Shown piece by piece: positions 1 to 6,481 of a stretch of 10,641 nt of DNA. The DNA lies in assembly GCF_000331775.1 (NCBI RefSeq), contig NZ_CAPJ01000124.1, positions 1 to 10,641 on the forward strand, in the 5' to 3' direction. Source of the stretch: Xanthomonas translucens pv. translucens DSM 18974. Its GTDB lineage: Bacteria; Pseudomonadota; Gammaproteobacteria; Xanthomonadales; Xanthomonadaceae. Each line of letters opens with the position of its first letter. The stretch's first letter is position 1. The position numbers were made by a program, and so were the translations under genes. The notes beneath the pieces were generated by a model that saw only the letters and a list, made by a program, of their open reading frames with translations, searched no databases and was not told the origin of the DNA.

Positions 1-687
1 CAGCGACTGCACCCGGCAGTGTTCCTCGATCGTCGCCCCGCGCTCGCGCAGCGCACGCGCCAGTTCGGCGGTATAGCGGTCAGGGCGCAGATGCGCATCG
101 CCGGGAAAATGCACCGCGCCGACCACCACGTCGCGGAACGCCGGCTGCTGGCGCAGGTAGTCGGCGCCGTCGATCACCTGGGTGCGGATGCCGAGCCGTT
201 CCAGCGCCACGCATTCTTCGGCGTAGTGCTCGAAGTTGCGCCGATCGCCGAACACGTAGTCCAGCCCGTCCGCCTTGAATTCGCAGTCCAGTCCATAACG
301 CTCGATCCAGGCGACCAGGCGCGTGCGCGCATCGTCGAGCAGCGCCGCGCGCGCCTGCGCGCTGGCCAGCCAGTCGCGCGCGTTGCAGCGCGCGCGAAAG
401 CGCAGCAGCCACTGCCATAGCGCCGGATCCAGGCGCGGGCGGATGTACAGCGGCGCATCCGGGCGCAGCATCCAGCGCAATGCACGCCACGGCACGCCGG
501 GCGCGGCCAGCGGCGGCGCGTGGCTGGGGGTGATGGTGCCGCAGTTGCCGTGGGAGGTCGCAGCGCCCACGCCGCCCGCGTCCAGGATCCGCACCTGGCG
601 GCCAGCCTCCAGCAGCGCCAGGCCGGTAGCCAGCCCGATCGCGCCGGCGCCGACGATCAGCACGTCGTCTTGCGGGAGCGCCTTCAT
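1..687 (-). CDS. DadA-like FAD-dependent amino-acid dehydrogenase (3' end outside window)
   Basis: The frame is open from the ATG at 685-687 to the window edge, giving 229 residues without the C-terminus. The N-terminus holds a Rossmann dinucleotide-binding motif (VGAGAIGLATG, about residues 12-22). It is followed by a segment of the type SHGNCGTITPSHAPPLAAPG, which resembles the D-amino-acid dehydrogenase (DadA) and glycine/D-amino-acid oxidase family (DAO fold). These flavoproteins oxidise amino acids and usually pass electrons to the respiratory chain at the inner membrane. The upstream DUF418 gene ends in a TGA that overlaps this ATG (ATGA at 684-687), and I see no good ribosome binding site, so translation is probably coupled. 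Related proteins sit in D-hydroxyproline catabolism clusters in xanthomonads. That substrate is only a guess here because no pathway partner is visible. Confidence 0.85.
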   Translation of the reverse strand, partial: MKALPQDDVLIVGAGAIGLATGLALLEAGRQVRILDAGGVGAATSHGNCGTITPSHAPPLAAPGVPWRALRWMLRPDAPLYIRPRLDPALWQWLLRFRARCNARDWLASAQARAALLDDARTRLVAWIERYGLDCEFKADGLDYVFGDRRNFEHYAEECVALERLGIRTQVIDGADYLRQQPAFRDVVVGAVHFPGDAHLRPDRYTAELARALRERGATIEEHCRVQSL

Positions 688-1970
688 TGCGCCGCCGCGG
701 CCGTGTCACGGCGGCGCAGCGGCTGCCAGCGCAGGTAGGTCGCCGAGCGCCACAGCCATTCCACCGGGCCGAAGCGGAACTGCCGCAACCACAGCTGCGA
801 CAGCGCCACCTGCAGCACGAACAGCGCGAACGCGAACGGAATCTGCCAGGCCCGCGGCAGGCGTTCGAAATAGCCCAGGCCGTAGCCGTAGAACAGCGTG
901 GTGCACAGCAGCGACTGCAGCAGATAGTTGCTCAACGCCATGCGCCCGGCCGGCGCCAGCCAGCGCAGCGCCGGGGCCAAGCGCACCAGCCAGGCGGCGT
1001 AGCCCAGCGCCATCATGCCGCTGGCCAGCGTGGCCAAGGCGAAGGCGCTGCCCAGGCGCAGGTCCAGGCGTGCCGGATCCATCCACGGCTCCAGCCGAAA
1101 GCTCAGCAGCATCAGCGCCGTACCCAGCGGCAGCACACCCCAGCGCAGCGCCGCCAGCAACCGCGGGCGCCGTTGCGGCTGCTGCGCCAGGCCGCTGCGC
1201 ACGCACCACGCGCCGAGCAGGAACATGCCGAAGATGGTCGGCGCATTGAACACCAGCATGCCCAACGCATCGAACAGATCGCGTAGGCGCTGCGCGGTGG
1301 CCTCGGCGTAGCTGCCATGGCCGAAGACCTGGCGGTGCTGCGCCAGCGCCGCCGCCAGTTGCGCCTGTTCCGCCATGTCCTGGTGCCAGCGTGCGGCAGC
1401 GTGCGGATCGGCCTGCGCCACCGAACCGCTCGCGCCGGCCAGCAGCGACAGCAGCGGCGAACACAGATAGACCGCCAGCGCCATCCACGGCAACCAGCGC
1501 GTGGGCGCGTCGCGGAAGGCCAGCAGCATGAACCCCAGCAGCGCATAGCTGACCAGGATGTCGCCGGACCACAGCAACAGCGCATGCAGCACGCCGATCA
1601 GCAACAGCACCGCGCTGCGACGCAGGAAGAAGCCGCCGAACGCGCGCCGTGCCGCCTCGGCGCGCTGCGCCATCACCGCAAAACCCATACCGAACAGCAA
1701 CGCGAACAAGATGTAGAACTTACCCTGCACCAGCAGGTAGACCGCCGCATCGGCGATGCGGTCGGCACCGCGCAGCAGCGGGTCCAGCCCGGTCGTCGCC
1801 GTATCCAGCGGCCCGACGAAGCCCTCGATGTTCATCAGCAGGATGCCGAGCAGCGCGAAACCGCGCAGCACGTCCAGGGTGACGAGACGTTCGGCGGGTG
1901 CGACGGGCTGCAGCACGGGAGCGGAGGAAGCCAAGGCGTGGCACCGGGCGAAAGAGCGGCGATTATCCAT
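684..1970 (-). CDS. DUF418 family multi-spanning inner-membrane protein (YeiB-like)
   Basis: This encodes 428 residues. The N-terminal block (RLVTLDVLRGFALLGILLMN, about residues 28-47) and the FYILFALLFGMGF segment (about 85-97) are signatures of DUF418/YeiB-like proteins. The C-terminal DUF418 domain contains GRMALSNYLLQS and ends in several hydrophobic helices. I count roughly eight to ten membrane segments. The family's biochemical role is not established, although a transport function is often suggested. I chose the ATG at 1968-1970 because it has an AAGGG Shine-Dalgarno 10 nt upstream and leaves about 27 residues before the conserved block. An in-frame ATG at 2058-2060 would add 30 Arg-rich, unconserved-looking residues. 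The stop overlaps the start of the dehydrogenase gene by ATGA, so the two form an operon. The ribosome binding site lies in a hairpin (separate entry). Confidence 0.88.
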   Translation of the reverse strand: MDNRRSFARCHALASSAPVLQPVAPAERLVTLDVLRGFALLGILLMNIEGFVGPLDTATTGLDPLLRGADRIADAAVYLLVQGKFYILFALLFGMGFAVMAQRAEAARRAFGGFFLRRSAVLLLIGVLHALLLWSGDILVSYALLGFMLLAFRDAPTRWLPWMALAVYLCSPLLSLLAGASGSVAQADPHAAARWHQDMAEQAQLAAALAQHRQVFGHGSYAEATAQRLRDLFDALGMLVFNAPTIFGMFLLGAWCVRSGLAQQPQRRPRLLAALRWGVLPLGTALMLLSFRLEPWMDPARLDLRLGSAFALATLASGMMALGYAAWLVRLAPALRWLAPAGRMALSNYLLQSLLCTTLFYGYGLGYFERLPRAWQIPFAFALFVLQVALSQLWLRQFRFGPVEWLWRSATYLRWQPLRRRDTAAAAQ

Positions 1971-1980
1971 CGCCGCGGCA

Positions 1981-2002
1981 CCCTTGCGCCGGGGCGCAGG
2001 GG
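1981..2002 (-). promoter_or_regulatory. Leader hairpin covering the DUF418 gene's Shine-Dalgarno
   Basis: On the minus strand the arms CCCCTGCGCC and GGCGCAAGGG pair over ten positions with one C-A mismatch and a very short loop. The second arm contains AAGGG, the best Shine-Dalgarno for the ATG at 1970, so the ribosome binding site would be buried when the hairpin forms. The pairing is seen directly in the sequence. A regulatory role is inference, since GC-rich leaders form hairpins easily. Confidence 0.4.
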
Positions 2003-2081
2003 CAAATCCATATCGGGAGCAACGGCACGCGCGCGGCGCCGTCCGGCATGGCCAATCCATCAGGCAACCCGCACGGCGCAG

Positions 2082-2105
2082 ACGGATCCCGCGAACGCGA
2101 TCCGT
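2082..2105 (-). terminator. Possible terminator hairpin after slyD
   Basis: Twelve bases beyond the slyD stop, ACGGATC and GATCCGT form an inverted repeat with further GCG/CGC pairing inside and a small bulge. No T-run follows on the minus strand, so this is not a classical intrinsic terminator. It may only stabilise the 3' end or help factor-dependent termination. Confidence 0.3.
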
Positions 2106-2116
2106 GTCGCACTCGA

Positions 2117-2596
2117 TCAGTGCTGGTGACCGCCCTCGCCGTGCACGTGGCCGTGCTCGATCTCTTCCGGCCTGGCCTCGCGCACCTCGAGGATCTCCAC
2201 GTCGAAATGCAGGTCCTTGCCCGCCATCGGGTGGTTCAGATCGACATCGACCACGCTCATGCCGACCTTCTGCACGGTCACCGCGCGCGGGCCGAAGTTG
2301 GTCTGCAGCACGACCTGGCTGCCCGGCTGCAGCTTGGCCGCGCCGAAATGCTTTTTCGGCACGCGCTGGGTCAAACCTTCGCGATAGTCGCCGTAGGCGT
2401 CCTTGGCGGCCACGTCCACGCCGAAACTGGCGCCGGCTTCCTGCTCCAGCATCGCGTTTTCCAGGCCAGGGATGATGTTGCCGTGGCCGATCAGGATCAC
2501 CAGCGGATCGCGCTCCTTGGACGTCTCGATCGGCGCCTGGCCGGCTTCGGAGACGGTGTAGTGGAAACGGACGACGCGGTCTTTTTCGATCTTCAT
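2117..2596 (-). CDS. slyD: SlyD-type FKBP peptidyl-prolyl cis-trans isomerase
   Basis: This encodes 159 residues. The split FKBP domain is clear: the N-terminal strand MKIEKDRVVRFHYTVS, the block PLVILIGHGNIIPGLENAM (residues 31-49), an insert-in-flap chaperone domain (about 70-120), and the return strand NHPMAGKDLHFDVEI (121-135). The C-terminal tail (about 145-159) carries five histidines among Gly and Glu, a shortened form of the metal-binding tail of SlyD. The family catalyses proline isomerisation, acts as a cytoplasmic folding helper and can bind nickel. I chose the ATG at 2594-2596 because it starts exactly at the conserved first strand. A weak AGAG lies 8 nt upstream. An in-frame extension upstream contains a palindrome and no conserved sequence. 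The gene diverges from the C40 lipoprotein gene and appears monocistronic. Confidence 0.92.
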   Translation of the reverse strand: MKIEKDRVVRFHYTVSEAGQAPIETSKERDPLVILIGHGNIIPGLENAMLEQEAGASFGVDVAAKDAYGDYREGLTQRVPKKHFGAAKLQPGSQVVLQTNFGPRAVTVQKVGMSVVDVDLNHPMAGKDLHFDVEILEVREARPEEIEHGHVHGEGGHQH

Positions 2597-2660
2597 GTGC
2601 AACTCTGCGCTATGGCTGCCGATGGCAGACGGTATGAACGGCTTGTCGGCCGACGGGAGC

Positions 2661-2677
2661 GCCGCCATGATGGCGGC
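2661..2677. repeat. 17-bp perfect palindrome in the slyD/C40 divergent gap
   Basis: GCCGCCAT-G-ATGGCGGC is a perfect 8+1+8 inverted repeat between the divergent slyD and C40 lipoprotein starts (2596 and 2707). It could be an operator or a small hairpin. Its role is unknown. Confidence 0.5.
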
Positions 2678-2706
2678 CATCTGAGGTTTCACATTATCCC
2701 GGCTCC

Positions 2707-3252
2707 ATGCACAACACGCCAGTTTCAACGTCCGCGCGGCGCCGTCTTCCCTGCTGGGCGGCCCTGCTGTGCATGGCCGTGCTGGCCGCCTGCGGGCGCC
2801 ACGAGGTGCGCCCGTCGCGTCCGCCGCCACCGGTGGCGATGCGCAGCTGGCCGCAGGTGGCACCGGCCGATCCGGCCGCGGCCAACGCCGTGCTGATGCG
2901 TGCGCTGGGCCTGGTCGGCACGCCCTACCGCTACGGCGGCAATACCCCCGACTCCGGCTTCGACTGCAGCGGCCTGGTCGCCTACGTCTACCGCGACATG
3001 CTCGATCTGCAGTTGCCGCGCACCTCGCGCGAACTGGCTGCGGTGCAGGGGCCGCGGATCGATCCGCAGCGCCTGAGCACCGGCGACCTGGTGTTCTTCG
3101 GCAGCGGCGGCAGCGTCAGCCATGTCGGCATCTATGTCGGCGAAGGCCGCTTCGTGCACGCCCCCAGCACCGGCGGAACGGTCCGCCTGGACTATCTGGA
3201 CGGTGCCTATTGGCGCGATCACTACACCGGCGCCAAGCGGGTCCTGCACTGA
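2707..3252 (+). CDS. NlpC/P60 (C40) family peptidase, predicted lipoprotein
   Basis: This encodes 181 residues. The N-terminus has an Arg-rich n-region (R11-R13), a hydrophobic stretch and a lipobox LAAC with the lipidated Cys at position 29. A short Pro-rich linker follows, then a full NlpC/P60 domain (about 62-181). The catalytic residues are visible: Cys87 in FDCSGLV, His139 in SHVGIYVG and His151 in RFVHAPS, with GDLVFF at 126-131. Such enzymes are cysteine peptidases that usually cut peptidoglycan stem peptides, often between D-Glu and the diamino acid. The residue after Cys29 is Gly, so outer-membrane sorting is likely. The only SD-like motif (TGAGG, 2682-2686) is 20 nt from the ATG, too far for normal use. 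A weak -10-like CATTAT (2692-2697) would leave almost no leader. It is paralogous to the next gene downstream. Confidence 0.9.
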   Translation: MHNTPVSTSARRRLPCWAALLCMAVLAACGRHEVRPSRPPPPVAMRSWPQVAPADPAAANAVLMRALGLVGTPYRYGGNTPDSGFDCSGLVAYVYRDMLDLQLPRTSRELAAVQGPRIDPQRLSTGDLVFFGSGGSVSHVGIYVGEGRFVHAPSTGGTVRLDYLDGAYWRDHYTGAKRVLH

Positions 3253-3254
3253 AT

Positions 3255-3270
3255 TGTGGCTGCCCTCACA
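3255..3270 (+). promoter_or_regulatory. Candidate Clp/CRP-type operator
   Basis: TGTGG-N6-TCACA lies just after the first C40 gene's stop and differs at one base from the CRP/Clp core TGTGA-N6-TCACA. The flanks also fit the longer CRP consensus: AA two bases before the left half-site's T, and TT after the right half-site. In Xanthomonas, Clp is a CRP homologue that responds to cyclic-di-GMP and controls exported enzymes. The centre is about 96 bases before the second C40 start codon, so it could activate that gene. Not tested. Confidence 0.5.
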
Positions 3271-3358
3271 TTCATAATTACGAAATATTAACGCTATTTG
3301 AACTTCCTCTTGCTGTCTACAAGGCATCATCCCACATCGTTTAAATTGTGATCGAAGC
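3271..3358 (+). promoter_or_regulatory. AT-rich promoter region of the second C40 gene
   Basis: This stretch is strikingly AT-rich against its GC-rich surroundings. It contains a near-palindrome TTCATAATTACGAA (3271-3284, one mismatched pair), a -10-like TATTAA (3286-3291) and another AT-rich block TTTAAATT (3340-3347) just before the GTG start. I cannot choose a single promoter from these, but a promoter here is likely. Confidence 0.5.
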
Positions 3359-4186
3359 GTGACGACTGAAGCCAAGACCTTTCCAGGCAAGACAACCGTC
3401 CCCCGCCGGGCCGCTCTCCGTCTCATCTGCACCGCCTCGCTCTGCCTCTCGGCCGTTCCGGCCCTGGCCCAGTCGGCTCCTGCCGACAGCGTGATCCCCG
3501 AAGCGATCGCCACCGTCGCCGCCACACCGGCTCCGGTGAGCGCCACCGGCACCACGGGTACCCCTGCCAACACTGCGCAGCCCGCGACCGCCAGACAGGC
3601 CGTCGTGCAGGCTCAGGCTCCGGCGCGCAGCAAGGCCGACGCCGCCGCCACCGCCACCCTGGCCGCCCTGCTCCCGCACCTGGCCGCCAACGACACCATT
3701 CCGCTGATGGACCGTTCGGCGATGTTCGCCGGCGACATCAGCCGCCTGCTGGCCAACTACGACGTCTCCCAGGCCCCGCTGCACGAAGGCGTTGTCCCGG
3801 GCGGCGACAAGGTGCAGTCGGTGCTCAAGCGCGCGATGGCGCTGCTGGGCACTCCGTACCGCTGGGGCGGCGAGGACACCGAAGGCTTCGATTGCAGCGG
3901 CCTGGTCGGCTACGTGTTCCGTAATGCGCTGGGCATCGAGCTGCCGCGCGTGTCGCGCGAGATGGCGCGCGAGGCCAATGCCGAACTGATCAAGGACCGC
4001 TACGCGCTGGCTCCGGGCGACCTGGTGTTCTTCGGCCGCAAGGGCCGCGTCGACCACGTTGGCCTGTACGTCGGCGAAGGCCGCTTCCTGCACGCGCCGA
4101 GCCGCGGCAAGGACGTACGCGTGGATACGCTGACCAGCGGCTACTGGAGTGAGAAGTTCGTGCAGGCGCGGCGCGTGGCGATGTAA
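3359..4186 (+). CDS. NlpC/P60 (C40) family peptidase, exported
   Basis: This encodes 275 residues starting at GTG. A Sec signal peptide ends at ALA-Q (cleavage about 37/38), with R16 and R17 before the hydrophobic core. A low-complexity Ala/Thr/Pro linker follows (about 45-100), then a region with LAALLPHLAANDTIPLMDRS (101-120), and the NlpC/P60 domain (about 152-275). Catalytic residues are Cys179 (FDCSGLV), His233 (DHVGLYVG) and His245 (RFLHAPS), with GDLVFF at 220-225. The domain closely resembles that of the preceding gene, pointing to a tandem duplication with different anchoring: this one lacks a lipobox and should be free in the periplasm or secreted. The likely role is peptidoglycan stem-peptide cleavage. 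The start is uncertain because no Shine-Dalgarno is visible. A CRP/Clp-like site lies upstream and a strong terminator downstream. Confidence 0.9.
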   Translation: MTTEAKTFPGKTTVPRRAALRLICTASLCLSAVPALAQSAPADSVIPEAIATVAATPAPVSATGTTGTPANTAQPATARQAVVQAQAPARSKADAAATATLAALLPHLAANDTIPLMDRSAMFAGDISRLLANYDVSQAPLHEGVVPGGDKVQSVLKRAMALLGTPYRWGGEDTEGFDCSGLVGYVFRNALGIELPRVSREMAREANAELIKDRYALAPGDLVFFGRKGRVDHVGLYVGEGRFLHAPSRGKDVRVDTLTSGYWSEKFVQARRVAM

Positions 4187-4215
4187 AGCTCACGGCGCAT
4201 GCCGGCAACACCGAG

Positions 4216-4244
4216 GGCCGCTGGAGACAGCGGCCTTTTTCTTT
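4216..4244 (+). terminator. Strong intrinsic terminator after the C40 genes
   Basis: GGCCGCTG pairs perfectly with CAGCGGCC across the tetraloop GAGA (GNRA type), followed by TTTTTCTTT. This is a textbook rho-independent terminator beginning 29 nt after the second C40 stop codon. Confidence 0.92.
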
Positions 4245-4284
4245 GCGCATGGACGGGGGCGGCGCCAATCCCTGCGCACGGGGC

Positions 4285-4864
4285 TCAGGCGGTGGCGACC
4301 AGGCGCACGCCCTTGTCGATCCTGAACACCCCGTCCGCCTGCGCGAACGCGGCATGGACGGCACTGCGCAACGCCGACAGTGACCGCTTGCGGCGGCAGC
4401 GGCAGGCTCTCCACATAGGCGATCACGTCGGCAGGATCGGTACACAGCAGCGTATCGTCGAAGCGCTCGACCTCGACTCGCGCGAAATGCGCGGCGAAGA
4501 CCTGCGCGCCGTGCGCGGCGTCCAGGCGCAACGTGGACGGGTCGCGACCGGGACCGCCAGCTGCGCCAGTTGGCGCATGTTGCCGACACTGTTGAGCGCC
4601 GCCAGCACCCTGCCCCCGGGCCGGGTGATGCGCCGCAGTTCGCGCACCCCCGCCTCCGGATCGGGCCAGCGACCTCGCCCCACAGCTGCCCGGTCCCGCA
4701 GCCGATATCGGTCACACGCGCTTGTGCGGCCGGTTGCATCCGCTCCAGCACCCATGGAGACCAGTCCGGCCGGCCGTATCTGGCATGCAACGACATCCGG
4801 CGGCTGAGCCGGTCGTCGCACCATACTGGCGCTGAAGCTCCTCGCCACTCGTCTGTGTGTCCAT
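4285..4864 (-). pseudogene. Decayed class I SAM-dependent methyltransferase
   Basis: Pieces of one methyltransferase lie in order on the minus strand but in changing frames. They are an N-terminus MDTQTSGEELQRQY from the ATG at 4862-4864; DRLSRRMSLHARYG through motif I DIGCGTGQLW (to about 4680) in a second frame; DPEAGVRELRRITRPGGRVL in a third; FAAHFARVEVERFDD to YVESLPLP in the first frame again; and FRIDKGVRLVATA with a stop at 4285-4287 in the third. That makes four frame changes. Motif I is followed at once by the post-motif-IV helix, although intact relatives have roughly 60 residues between them, including the acidic SAM-ribose residue. So there is also an internal deletion. No functional enzyme can result. 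Intact versions would methylate an unknown small molecule. Confidence 0.85.
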
Positions 4865-4876
4865 GGATATGCCCCC

Positions 4877-4892
4877 GTCGCATCATTGCGAC
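4877..4892. repeat. 16-bp inverted repeat in a divergent gap
   Basis: GTCGCA-TCAT-TGCGAC is a perfect 6-bp inverted repeat with a 4-base centre. It lies between the methyltransferase pseudogene and the nucleotidyltransferase gene. It could be an old operator for the divergent pair or a chance hairpin. Nothing else is recognisable in 4865-5009. Confidence 0.35.
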
Positions 4893-5009
4893 CAGCACGA
4901 TCCCCTTGCCGGCGCACAGGATCGACGCCAGGGCCGCGACCGGCGCGGCAGCGTACCGGCCGCTCCGCGGACACCGTGGTCCGCCCCCTCCAGCGCGACA
5001 GGCATCCCG

Positions 5010-5747
5010 ATGAACCCGCCCCCCTCGCCGAGACAAGCCCTGGCCATCGCACGCACCGTGCTCGCCTCGCGCTACGCCGATGCGGCGTACGCCTTCGCCG
5101 CCGGCTCGATCCTGCGCGGCGAAGGCACACACGGTTCCGACATCGACCTGGTGGTGTACGACCGGCTGCCGGCGGCGCGGCGCGAAGCCTTCGTCGCGCA
5201 AGGCGTTCCGATCGAGGCTTTCGTCCATGACCAGGGCACGCTGGCATGGTTCGTCGATGACGACGTGGCACGCGGCCGCCCCAGCCTGCCGCACATGATC
5301 GCCGAAGGCAGCATCCTCGGCGCCGCGGTGGAACGCGCGCAGGCCATGCAGCGCAACGCCTCCGAGCGCCTGCGCGCAGGACCGCCGCCGCTGTCGCCGG
5401 CGCAGTTGCAGGCCCTGCGCTACGAGATCACCGACCTGGTCGACGACCTGCAAGGCGAACGCAGCGCCGCGCAGATCATCGCGATCGGCGCCACGCTGTA
5501 TCCACGGCTGGTGGAACTGGCCCTGCGCGGACGCGGGTGCTGGCACGGCACCGGCAAGTGGGTGCCGCGCCTGCTGGCGCGGGCCGATGCCGACCTGGCC
5601 GCACGCTTCGAGCATGCCTTTGCTGCGTTGTTCGCGACGTCCGCGTGCGCCCCGGCCATCGCGCTGGCGCTGCAGGAGATGGCCCCACACGGTGGCCGCC
5701 TGTTCGATGGCGACTGCCGCACGGCGCCTGCACATTGGCGCCGCTAG
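5010..5747 (+). CDS. Nucleotidyltransferase-domain protein (Pol beta superfamily), substrate unknown
   Basis: This encodes 245 residues. The signature is FAAGSILRGEGTHGSDIDLVV (about residues 29-49): G32-S33 bind nucleotide phosphate, and D44 and D46 bind metal. A third acidic residue may be E69 in PIEAFVHD. The C-terminal half (about 108-230) is helical and includes ALRYEITDLVDDLQGER and a GTGKWVPRLLA block, as in substrate-binding helical domains of small-molecule nucleotidyltransferases. Such enzymes transfer a nucleotide to an antibiotic, protein or other acceptor, and nothing here identifies the acceptor. I chose the ATG at 5010 because AGG lies 7 nt upstream and the conserved domain starts soon after; longer in-frame extensions look non-coding. 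It stands alone and diverges from the decayed methyltransferase. An antitoxin-type MNT role is unlikely because no HEPN partner is adjacent. Confidence 0.82.
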   Translation: MNPPPSPRQALAIARTVLASRYADAAYAFAAGSILRGEGTHGSDIDLVVYDRLPAARREAFVAQGVPIEAFVHDQGTLAWFVDDDVARGRPSLPHMIAEGSILGAAVERAQAMQRNASERLRAGPPPLSPAQLQALRYEITDLVDDLQGERSAAQIIAIGATLYPRLVELALRGRGCWHGTGKWVPRLLARADADLAARFEHAFAALFATSACAPAIALALQEMAPHGGRLFDGDCRTAPAHWRR

Positions 5748-5752
5748 TGCGC

Positions 5753-5817
5753 GGCCGGCCCTGCGTAGCGACCGCGGGCCGGCCTGCCCTTGGCCAGCCC
5801 CCTTGCCAGGCCAAGGG
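5753..5817. terminator. Two GC-rich hairpins between convergent genes
   Basis: The first repeat is GGCCGGCC at 5753-5760 and 5777-5784. The second is CCCTTGGCC (5787-5795) paired perfectly with GGCCAAGGG (5809-5817). They fill the 81-base gap between the convergent nucleotidyltransferase and thioesterase genes, so a bidirectional termination role is plausible. Neither has a T-run. Confidence 0.4.
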
Positions 5818-5828
5818 CCACGTCGGCC

Positions 5829-6308
5829 TCAGGCCTGGTAGTGGGAGATGGTGTCCTCGATGCCCTTGCTCAGCTCCATCACCTTCAGCGCGTACTCGGA
5901 CAGGCGGTGGTCTTCCGGCGTGTCCGGCTGCCACGACGGCACCGGTGTCGGCCTGCCTTCCACCCCGTCCAGAGCCACGAACACGATGATGCAATGGGTG
6001 CACAGCCGCGAGTCGCCGCCCATCGGATCGCGCGCGCGCACGTCGATCGCGAAATGCATGCTGGTGCTGCCGGTATAGACCAGCTTGGCGGTGACGGTGA
6101 CCATGTCGCTGATCCGGATCGGCGAGACGAAGCGGATCCCGCCCACCGCCACGGTCACGCTGTAGCGCCCGCTCCAACCCACCGCGGCGGCGTAGCCGAC
6201 CTGGTCGATCCACTTCATCACCACCCCACCGTGAACCTTGCCGCCGTAGTTGACGTCGATCGGCTCGGCCAGGAAGCGGAAGGTCAGTTCGCGTTGCGTG
6301 CCGCTCAT
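5829..6308 (-). CDS. Hotdog-fold acyl-CoA thioesterase
   Basis: This encodes 159 residues. The motif NYGGKVHGGVVMKWID (residues 20-35) matches the acyl-CoA hydrolase family of the YciA/ACOT type, where the Asn-Gly-Gly loop and the following hotdog helix with D35 form the active site between subunits. Strands such as YSVTVAVGGIRFVSPI and DMVTVTAKLVYTG continue the hotdog fold. These cytoplasmic enzymes release free CoA from acyl-CoA thioesters; chain-length preference cannot be read here. The tail (about 120-159, ending MELSKGIEDTISHYQA) extends beyond the core domain. I chose the ATG at 6306-6308 because GGAG lies 5 nt upstream and the fold begins at once. The 173 bases upstream contain only a 12-bp palindrome TCGCGATCGCGA (6466-6477). 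Confidence 0.9.
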   Translation of the reverse strand: MSGTQRELTFRFLAEPIDVNYGGKVHGGVVMKWIDQVGYAAAVGWSGRYSVTVAVGGIRFVSPIRISDMVTVTAKLVYTGSTSMHFAIDVRARDPMGGDSRLCTHCIIVFVALDGVEGRPTPVPSWQPDTPEDHRLSEYALKVMELSKGIEDTISHYQA

Positions 6309-6481
6309 CGGGGCTCCAGGGAAGGGAAAGACGCGGAAGTCTGCCACGTCCCGATGCAGCAGGCCCCGCACCGCCGCAACGCGCGCATCGGCGGTTCAGT
6401 GCCGGCAACGGCGCAACCCAGGAAGCGCAAATGCCATGCGCCCTTGCCTCGCCGGCGACTCAGCCTCGCGATCGCGACGGC

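Noticed and set aside
3990..5735. A 581-codon minus-strand open frame.
   Set aside because: It runs antisense to the nucleotidyltransferase and crosses the methyltransferase remnants; only a short piece with motif I is meaningful, and that belongs to the pseudogene.
5010..5747. Nucleotidyltransferase as the antitoxin of a MNT/HEPN toxin-antitoxin pair.
   Set aside because: At 245 residues it is longer than MNT antitoxins, and no HEPN gene is adjacent.
6466..6477. Palindrome TCGCGATCGCGA after the methyltransferase stop, as a terminator.
   Set aside because: It is only 12 bases with no loop and no T-run. Such words are common in GC-rich DNA.
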